DNA from: UBA1479 sp048263775 | Lineage (GTDB): Bacteria; Pseudomonadota; Alphaproteobacteria; Rhodospirillales; Casp-alpha2 | Reading direction: 5' to 3' | Length of the DNA stretch: 64,000 nt | Assembly: GCA_048263775.1 (NCBI GenBank) | Contig: JBLXDU010000001.1 | Span: 664,184 to 728,183 of the forward strand | In this document: positions 18,895-24,332 of the stretch, piece after piece | How the letters are laid out: every line of letters starts with the position of its first letter | Numbering within the stretch: position 1 is the first letter of the stretch | Program-made: the position numbers and the translations under genes | The notes under the pieces: model-generated | Databases searched by the model: none | What the model was told of the DNA's origin: nothing | Seen by the model: only the letters and a program-made list of their open reading frames with translations

Positions 18895-19098
18895 TTACTC
18901 CGCCGGGCCGGCGGCCCTCTGTCTTAGCGAAAGATCGGGGCCGGGGGAAGCCGTCTCGACCTCGCAGGCGGTCTCGCCGGAACAGCAGGGATCGACGTTC
19001 TGGCCGCAGGTCCGGCACTGCACATGGCCGTGCACGGACACGGGCTCGGACGGCTGATGGCATAGCGGGCAGCGCCAGGGGGCGGACGAGGGAGACAT
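18895..19098 (-). CDS. Small zinc-ribbon protein
   Basis: A 67-residue protein with two CxxC pairs (CPLC and CRTC) about 16 residues apart, followed by a CCSGE segment. This is the layout of a one-domain zinc ribbon, with extra cysteines after it. The spacing and the HGHVQC segment look conserved rather than random, which is why I keep this short frame. It starts 27 bases from the 19126 palindrome and ends 34 bases before the TDP enzyme gene. The function is not known; small zinc ribbons of this kind can bind nucleic acid or a partner protein. Confidence 0.6.
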   Translation of the reverse strand: MSPSSAPWRCPLCHQPSEPVSVHGHVQCRTCGQNVDPCCSGETACEVETASPGPDLSLRQRAAGPAE

Positions 19099-19125
19099 GG
19101 CGGGCTCCGGCAGTCTGGAATGAAA

Positions 19126-19137
19126 ATTGTGTACAAT
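19126..19137. promoter_or_regulatory. Near-perfect palindrome ATTGTGTACAAT (candidate operator)
   Basis: A 12-bp dyad with one central mismatch, 27 bases upstream of the zinc-ribbon start on the minus strand and 128 bases upstream of the dienelactone hydrolase ATG on the plus strand. It matches the perfect palindromes at 35441 and 62057. The core TTGTATACAA resembles operators of GntR-type repressors. Confidence 0.5.
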
Positions 19138-19265
19138 CGTCGCCCCAAGCGGTGACAGAGGCCAGCCCGGAATTTAAGATGCCCGCATGCGGGGGGCTTC
19201 GGTCCACCGGCCTGCGCCTGAGGGGCGTGGAAATTTTACGAATCGATCAGGGAGGCACGCAAAAC

Positions 19266-19961
19266 ATGAGCGGCAAGGACATCACCATTCAGGCCAAGGA
19301 CGGCGGCAGATTCACGGGCTATCTTGCCCTGCCCGAAGGCGGCAAGGGCCCCGGCGTCGTGGTCATTCAGGAAATCTTCGGCGTCAACGCGGTGATGCGC
19401 GAAATCACCGACGGCATGGCGGCGGCGGGCTATGTCGCGCTGTGCCCCGACCTGTTCTGGCGCCAGGAACCGGGCATCCAGATCACCGATCAGACTGAGG
19501 CCGAATGGGCCCGTGCGTTCGAATTGTTCAACGGCTTCGACCTGGACAAGGGCGTCGACGATCTGGAATCAACGATCCAGGCCCTGCGTGCCGTGGACGG
19601 CTGCAGCGGCAAGGTCGGCACCATGGGTTTCTGCCTGGGCGGCCGGCTGGCCTTCCTGACCGCGACCAGGACCAGCGCCGACGCCGCCGTCAGCTACTAT
19701 GGCGTGATGCTGACCGACCATACGGACGAGACGTTGAAAGCCCCCTGCATGCTGCACATTGCGACCGAGGACGAATTCGTGCCCAAGGATCAGCAGGCCG
19801 CCGTCCACGCGGCGCTCAAAGGCAATGCGAAGGCGGTGCTGCATGACTACGAAGGCCAGAACCACGCTTTCGCGCGGGTCGGCGGCAAGCATTACGACAA
19901 GGCCTCGGCCGACTTGGCGCGGCAAAGGACGCTTGATTTCTTCAAAAATCACCTAGGCTAA
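19266..19961 (+). CDS. Dienelactone hydrolase family protein
   Basis: A 231-residue alpha/beta hydrolase. The expected catalytic triad is visible: Cys123 in GFCLGG (the Cys nucleophile typical of dienelactone hydrolase), Asp169 in ATEDEF, and His200 in NHAF. Dienelactone hydrolase opens the lactone made in chloro- and oxy-aromatic breakdown, giving maleylacetate, but many members have other ester or lactone substrates. A strong GGGAGG box lies before the ATG at 19266. The frame is open far upstream, but that extension is antisense to the TDP enzyme and has no family similarity. No catechol or ortho-cleavage genes are near, so the exact substrate is open. Confidence 0.9.
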   Translation: MSGKDITIQAKDGGRFTGYLALPEGGKGPGVVVIQEIFGVNAVMREITDGMAAAGYVALCPDLFWRQEPGIQITDQTEAEWARAFELFNGFDLDKGVDDLESTIQALRAVDGCSGKVGTMGFCLGGRLAFLTATRTSADAAVSYYGVMLTDHTDETLKAPCMLHIATEDEFVPKDQQAAVHAALKGNAKAVLHDYEGQNHAFARVGGKHYDKASADLARQRTLDFFKNHLG

Positions 19962-19987
19962 TGAATTGATTCTCCAGGTGTTTTTTT
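19950..19987 (+). terminator. Probable intrinsic terminator of dienelactone hydrolase gene
   Basis: CACCT(A)GG pairs with CCAGGTG across a 16-base loop (one bulged A), followed at once by seven T. The stem overlaps the last codons and the stop. Confidence 0.55.
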
Positions 19988-20069
19988 CGCCGGGGACTCG
20001 TTTTATTAGAAAAATCAGACCGGAGTGACTCCGATCACATCATTTGCCGCCGCCTTTTCCTATAAAGGG

Positions 20070-20132
20070 TGCAGATGAGATCCACTCTTACTTGATCCAC
20101 ACCGGGCCGGTTTCGCCGCCCGGTGTTTTTTT
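20070..20132 (+). ncRNA. Candidate small RNA or leader ending in a strong intrinsic terminator
   Basis: The stretch between the terminator at 19987 and the exported-protein gene at 20191 has no gene but carries a second, stronger terminator (20100-20132). Upstream of it are a TATAAA-like -10 box (about 20061-20066) and two direct copies of GATCCAC (20079-20085 and 20094-20100). A transcript starting near 20073 would be about 60 bases long. No recognisable RNA family is evident to me. It could instead be the end of a longer read-through product or an attenuator for the next gene. Confidence 0.35.
20100..20132 (+). terminator. Strong intrinsic terminator
   Basis: CACCGGGC and GCCCGGTG form a perfect 8-bp stem around a 10-base loop, followed by seven T. 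It is the clearest rho-independent terminator in the window. Confidence 0.85.
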
Positions 20133-20190
20133 GTCCGCGCGCCGGCCAGCAGGCGTGATTAAATGGCCCGTCTCGACGGAGGGGCCTCCC

Positions 20191-20553
20191 ATGAAAAATC
20201 TCGTAATCGCAGTCTCTCTTCTCGCCCTTGGCGGCGTTCTCGGTGCGGCGGTTGCCGCGCCGCGTGGACCGCTTTGGACGTATCACAACGGCAACACTTT
20301 GCAGGGGCAGACCGCCGAGTACCGACAGGGTTTCATGATCGGCGTTATCGACGGCTATCTGCAGGGCCAGCGCGCCCGGGCGGAAACGGGCGATGATGGC
20401 CTGTGGCTGGACAACTGCCTGACGGCCGGCTGGACCCTGAAGCGCGCCGACCGGGAACTGGCCGACCGGTTCGAGGCGTCGGTTCCTCTTTATGCCAATC
20501 CCGCCGCAGCCATCGTGCTGGATAACTTGAAGGATGCCTGCGCGGGGAAATAG
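20191..20553 (+). CDS. Small exported protein of unknown function
   Basis: A 120-residue protein with a Sec signal peptide: Lys at position 2, a hydrophobic stretch to about residue 20, and a likely AVA cleavage site near residue 22. The mature part has a YRQGFMIGVIDGYLQG helix, two later cysteines (DNCL and the C-terminal DAC), and ends AGK. The helix-Cys-Cys pattern is like that of small periplasmic proteins of the Rap1a/Tai type, but the match is too weak to name. GACGGAGGGG lies upstream of the ATG. It comes 58 bases after the strong terminator, so it is probably transcribed on its own. Confidence 0.7.
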   Translation: MKNLVIAVSLLALGGVLGAAVAAPRGPLWTYHNGNTLQGQTAEYRQGFMIGVIDGYLQGQRARAETGDDGLWLDNCLTAGWTLKRADRELADRFEASVPLYANPAAAIVLDNLKDACAGK

Positions 20554-20634
20554 CCGTTAAACCGGACTATCGCAGGCATGCGCGCGCGCGTAGACTGTTA
20601 CCATTCGTTAAGCATAATCATCACGAGGCACCGC

Positions 20635-20832
20635 ATGCGCCCGCCGTCCCCCACGCTTTTCGAGAGCGAACCGGATTTCACGCCGACCATCCACATTCGG
20701 CCGCGTGTCGATAGGGTGGACCCGCGGTTGAGTGCGCATATTCATCACCTGGTTGAAACCTATCCGCAGGACTCCGTGCGGGTGATCCGCGAATGGATGG
20801 CCGAAGGGCCCCCCCGGCATCTTCGTCATTGA
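20635..20832 (+). CDS. Small hypothetical protein with a FliF/FliG-like tail segment
   Basis: A 65-residue protein. An ACGAGG box precedes the ATG. The C-terminal half (HHLVETYPQDSVRVIREWM) reads like the short helix near the end of the flagellar MS-ring protein FliF and like a helix in FliG: aliphatic residues followed by a VIR-x-W pattern. The similarity is short, and no flagellar gene is nearby, so this may be chance. The first 35 residues are proline-rich and probably disordered. I keep it as a gene because of the ribosome binding site, its position in an otherwise empty gap and the residue pattern. Confidence 0.5.
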   Translation: MRPPSPTLFESEPDFTPTIHIRPRVDRVDPRLSAHIHHLVETYPQDSVRVIREWMAEGPPRHLRH

Positions 20833-20910
20833 GCGTTTGCCTGCGGGCGAAAACCTTTTACAAATCCCCCCAATCACCATGACCACCCGCCCGACCAGGA
20901 GCCTATCCCC

Positions 20911-21345
20911 TTGCCCGACATCGACCTGAAAGACGCCGCCAGCTTCGACTGGTGGACCGACGTCTCGATCCGCTTTTCCGATCAGGACCCCAACCTGCAT
21001 GTCAACAACACGGCCTTCGCCGTCTATGCCGAAGCGGGGCGGGTCGATTATCTGAACGCCATGCGCCGGCATCTGGGGATCGAGCCGCGCTCAGCCCTTG
21101 CCAGCGTGCAGATCAGCTATGTCAATCAGCTGCATTATCCTGGCAACGTGCGGGTCGGCACGCGGCTGCTGCGTCTCGGCAACAAGTCCTACACCCTGGG
21201 TCAGGGGCTGTTCGCCGGGGACACGGTGGTCGCGACCTCGGAAGCGGTCCTGGTGTTCTTCGATTACGCCAAGAACGCCAGCCGTAAGGTGCCCGCCGAG
21301 TTGCGCCAAGCCTTTGAAAGCGGCGCGCGCCTGGTATCCGACTGA
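20911..21345 (+). CDS. Acyl-CoA thioesterase, hot-dog fold (4HBT family)
   Basis: A 144-residue single hot-dog domain. The RFSDQDPNLHVNNTAF segment is the 4-hydroxybenzoyl-CoA thioesterase signature, with the catalytic Asp at its start and HVNN at its end; YAEAGRVDYL is the following helix. These enzymes hydrolyse acyl-CoA thioesters. The start is TTG, preceded by AGGAG; no ATG fits. It could be part of the Tol-Pal-associated YbgC group, but there is no tol gene nearby. Substrate unknown. Confidence 0.88.
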   Translation: MPDIDLKDAASFDWWTDVSIRFSDQDPNLHVNNTAFAVYAEAGRVDYLNAMRRHLGIEPRSALASVQISYVNQLHYPGNVRVGTRLLRLGNKSYTLGQGLFAGDTVVATSEAVLVFFDYAKNASRKVPAELRQAFESGARLVSD

Positions 21346-21380
21346 TCCGTCCGTTACGGCAGGAATGTTTGTGGAGGGTG

Positions 21381-21401
21381 CATTGCAACATATCTGCAAT
21401 G
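21381..21401. promoter_or_regulatory. Inverted repeat CATTGCA-N7-TGCAATG
   Basis: A perfect 7-bp inverted repeat with a 7-base spacer, 36 bases past the thioesterase stop and about 190 bases before the second chemoreceptor. It has the size and spacing of a dimeric regulator site. Confidence 0.35.
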
Positions 21402-21462
21402 AGTCTGTCACAAAAACTTAAATCCAAGAAATATCCATTAAAAACAATTAATTAAATTAAAT

Positions 21463-21488
21463 CACAGGCCATCTTCAGATGGCCTGTG
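21463..21488. terminator. 26-base perfect hairpin in AT-rich gap
   Basis: CACAGGCCATCT pairs perfectly with AGATGGCCTGTG (12 bp). It lies between the thioesterase and chemoreceptor genes. On the plus strand no T run follows; on the minus strand the stem is followed by ATTTAATTTAATT. It is probably the transcription end of the thioesterase unit, though a regulatory role cannot be excluded. Confidence 0.5.
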
Positions 21489-21594
21489 CAAAAGGCATAT
21501 TGTGCAATTGCGAAGGCAACGGCAATTTTCAGCAACGATGAATTTTGCCAAAGGTCGAAGGGAACCTGCGGCTAAACTGAATAAGGGTAGAGCC

Positions 21595-23604
21595 ATGCTG
21601 ATCGGCCGCACATCCATCCGGTTCCGCACATTTCTGGGTTTTACGTCGGTGATTGCTTTGATGGCGATGCTGACAGGATTGTCCGTATACCGGTTCGGCA
21701 ATTTTGCCCGCACGGGCGAAACCTTGATTGCTGGCGTCGAACAGGTCGGGATCGCCAACAACTTCGCCTTTCGGCTTTATGAACTGTCGGCTGCGGTGAA
21801 TGTCTTCCGTGATTCGAAAAGCGAGGACGATATTCCGGCGATTACTCAGGCTCTCGAGATGTCCCAGCAGGCCGGAGCCGCGGTTGTGGGCGTGCTTGCC
21901 GAGCGCGGGGATGAAGAGAGCGTCGCGATGCTTGAAATGGAGCAGGCACGCTACAAGGATCAACTTGCCGACGTCATCCGTCGCATCAGCGGCGACAAGG
22001 AGGGAAGTGACGTGATCCTGCTGGCCGCGGAAAAATTGCCGGCCTCCGCGGACCGGTTGGTTGCGTGGTTGAAGAACTACGAGGACGGGCGCGCCGCGGA
22101 TCTGGCCAGGGCGGTTGAGAGCGGCGCGCAGCAGGCCTTGAAGGCCGGTCTGAACCTTGCGGTGTCCCGTGATCTGTCCACGGCGCAAGTGGCTGCTGAT
22201 GCCGTTTCGGCCCTTAACGGCACTGTTGTCGCTGTCCGTGCGATGATGAAGGAGGGCGGCGTGCCACGAAGCGATCAGCGGCTCGCCAAGTTCGCGGGGC
22301 GGGATGTGGATACACTGCGCCAAGGTGTCGCGTCGTTCGCAGGGTCCATCCAAGGGACGGCGGATTCCTGGAATTTGTTCCGAACCACGATGGATACCCT
22401 GCAGGCCAGAATCGAAAATCTGCGTGGGGAGGCGATCGCGCGGCAGTCCGTCGACCTGACCAGCCTGTCGGACGATTCGCGTCTGGCCGTGCAGCAGGGT
22501 GTCCTGTTCGGTGCCGCCGGTGTTCTGCTGGCGGTTATCCTCGCATGGTTGTTGGGACGCAGCATCGTGCGGCCCCTGAATCGCCTGCGCGACGACGTGT
22601 CGGCCATGATCCCCGCGCATGCTGCGGAAACATCGGTTCGGTCCCGTGACGAAGTGGCGCAACTGGCCCAGGCCTTCGACATCTTCCGCCGCGAACACGA
22701 AGAGGCCGAACGCCTGCGTCTGGAGCGCGATGCGGAACAGCAGCGCCAGTCACAGCGCGCCTCCGCCATCGCCGGCATGACCACGGCATTCAACGATCAG
22801 GTGAAGCAGGTATTCGACGCCTTCGGGCATTGTATCCAGCGCATGGGCCACACGGCCAACAGCATGAACGAAAACGCCGAACGCACGACGGAACAGGCTG
22901 TGACAGTGTCATCGGCGACGGAACAGGCGGCGGTCAATTTCCAGTCCGTCGCGGCGGCGGCGGAACAGATGTCCATGTCCTTCTCCGAGATCGATCAGCA
23001 GATCCGATTGTCATCGCAGAAGGTCGATGCAGCGGTCGCCGACAGCCGCGAGGCGGGGGCCCGTATTTCCGAGTTGGCGCGCTCCGCCGACCGCATCGGC
23101 GACGTGGTCAGCCTGATCACCGACATTGCGGAACAGACCAACCTTTTAGCCCTCAACGCAACGATCGAAGCGGCGCGCGCCGGTGATGCCGGCAAGGGCT
23201 TCGCGGTGGTGGCCGGCGAGGTCAAATCCCTGGCCCAGCAGACGGCTAAGGCGATCAGCGAGATCGAACTTCAGGTCGGCGGTGTGCAGTCCGCGACTCG
23301 TGACACGGTGCGCGTGATCGAAACCGTGACCGCCAAGGTCGGCGAGATCGCGGAAGTGGCGGAAAGCATTTCCGCCGCCATCGAAGAGCAGGTCCGCGTG
23401 ACTGGGGAGATCGCGCGCAGCGTCGAGGACGCAACGCGGGGCGCATCTTCGGCTGCGGAAAACATCGCCACGGTGTCCGAGGCGGCCAAGGTATCAGGCG
23501 TCGTTGCCAATGACGTGCTCGACACTTCGCGCGAATTGGAACAGATGTCGGGTCGCCTGCGCACCGTCATCCAAGGGTTCTTGACCGACGTGCGTGCGGC
23601 CTGA
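21595..23604 (+). CDS. Methyl-accepting chemotaxis protein
   Basis: A 669-residue chemoreceptor. Transmembrane helix 1 is at about residues 12-34, a long helical periplasmic domain runs to about 300, and transmembrane helix 2 lies at about 300-322. A HAMP domain and coiled coil follow, and the signalling tip contains EQTNLLALNATIEAARAG. The end, FLTDVRAA, is identical to the end of the receptor at 1545-3557, so the two share a recent cytoplasmic ancestor while their sensor parts differ. The frame is open 31 codons further upstream, but the ATG at 21595 follows AAGGGTAGAG and starts a normal N-terminus. No che genes are near. Confidence 0.93.
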   Translation: MLIGRTSIRFRTFLGFTSVIALMAMLTGLSVYRFGNFARTGETLIAGVEQVGIANNFAFRLYELSAAVNVFRDSKSEDDIPAITQALEMSQQAGAAVVGVLAERGDEESVAMLEMEQARYKDQLADVIRRISGDKEGSDVILLAAEKLPASADRLVAWLKNYEDGRAADLARAVESGAQQALKAGLNLAVSRDLSTAQVAADAVSALNGTVVAVRAMMKEGGVPRSDQRLAKFAGRDVDTLRQGVASFAGSIQGTADSWNLFRTTMDTLQARIENLRGEAIARQSVDLTSLSDDSRLAVQQGVLFGAAGVLLAVILAWLLGRSIVRPLNRLRDDVSAMIPAHAAETSVRSRDEVAQLAQAFDIFRREHEEAERLRLERDAEQQRQSQRASAIAGMTTAFNDQVKQVFDAFGHCIQRMGHTANSMNENAERTTEQAVTVSSATEQAAVNFQSVAAAAEQMSMSFSEIDQQIRLSSQKVDAAVADSREAGARISELARSADRIGDVVSLITDIAEQTNLLALNATIEAARAGDAGKGFAVVAGEVKSLAQQTAKAISEIELQVGGVQSATRDTVRVIETVTAKVGEIAEVAESISAAIEEQVRVTGEIARSVEDATRGASSAAENIATVSEAAKVSGVVANDVLDTSRELEQMSGRLRTVIQGFLTDVRAA

Positions 23605-23672
23605 CGTTGACGGCTCCCGGCGGCGTGGTGCAGGCTCCCGCCAACTTTCAACAACGCACCGGGAAATCACCC

Positions 23673-24302
23673 ATGTTCTGGAACATCAACGAAACTGCGG
23701 ACCATGGTTTGCCCCGCAATCCGTGGAAGGCCTGTGTCGTGCCGCGTCCGATCGGCTGGATCACCACGATCTCCGATGACGGTAAGGTCAATTTGGCGCC
23801 CTACAGCTATTTCAACGCCTGCGGCGAGAACCCACCGATGGTCATGTTTTCCGGCGGTCCCCGGCCTGAAGGTCCCAAGAAGGATACGGTGGCGAATTGT
23901 GAGACCCAGGGCGAATTCGTCTGCAACATGTCGACCTGGGCGCTGCGCGACGCCATGAACCAGTCGAGCGCGGCGCTTCCGGCGGGCGAGGATGAAACCC
24001 GTTTCGCGGGGCTGGAAACGGAGCCTTCGACCCTGGTCAAGCCGCCACGTATCAAGGCCGCTCCCATCCATATCGAATGCGTCTATCACCAGACCGTGGT
24101 TATGCCTCATAACGTCAAGGAAGAGGGCAACCGCGTGGTGTTCGGGCGGGTTGTCGGCCTTCACATCAAGGACGAGGTGTTGACCGACGGCTTCGTCGAC
24201 ATGGCCAAGGTGCAGCCCATCGCGCGCCTGGGCTACATGGATTACGCCCGCGTCGACACGGTGTTCACCATGGATCGGCCGACCCTGAAGGCCGCCGAAT
24301 AG
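23673..24302 (+). CDS. Flavin reductase family protein (FMN-binding split barrel)
   Basis: A 209-residue protein of the flavin-reductase/NADH:FMN oxidoreductase fold (DIM6/NTAB-like). The early VVPRPIGWITTIS segment and NLAPYSYFNACGENPPM loop are the FMN-phosphate binding signature of this group. Members reduce FMN for a partner monooxygenase or act as flavoproteins of unknown reaction. I set the start at the ATG at 23673 because the upstream 22 codons have no family character. The neighbours do not include a two-component monooxygenase, so the partner is unknown. Confidence 0.88.
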   Translation: MFWNINETADHGLPRNPWKACVVPRPIGWITTISDDGKVNLAPYSYFNACGENPPMVMFSGGPRPEGPKKDTVANCETQGEFVCNMSTWALRDAMNQSSAALPAGEDETRFAGLETEPSTLVKPPRIKAAPIHIECVYHQTVVMPHNVKEEGNRVVFGRVVGLHIKDEVLTDGFVDMAKVQPIARLGYMDYARVDTVFTMDRPTLKAAE

Positions 24303-24332
24303 CCGGAATCCAATTTGTCGGGGTGGGGTCGG

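Noticed and set aside
17433..19265. Long plus-strand open frame running antisense to the TDP enzyme into the dienelactone hydrolase
   Set aside because: The part before 19266 is the mirror of a well-supported minus-strand gene and shows a Gly/His/Val-rich composition typical of GC-rich shadow frames. Only the part from the ATG at 19266 matches a family.
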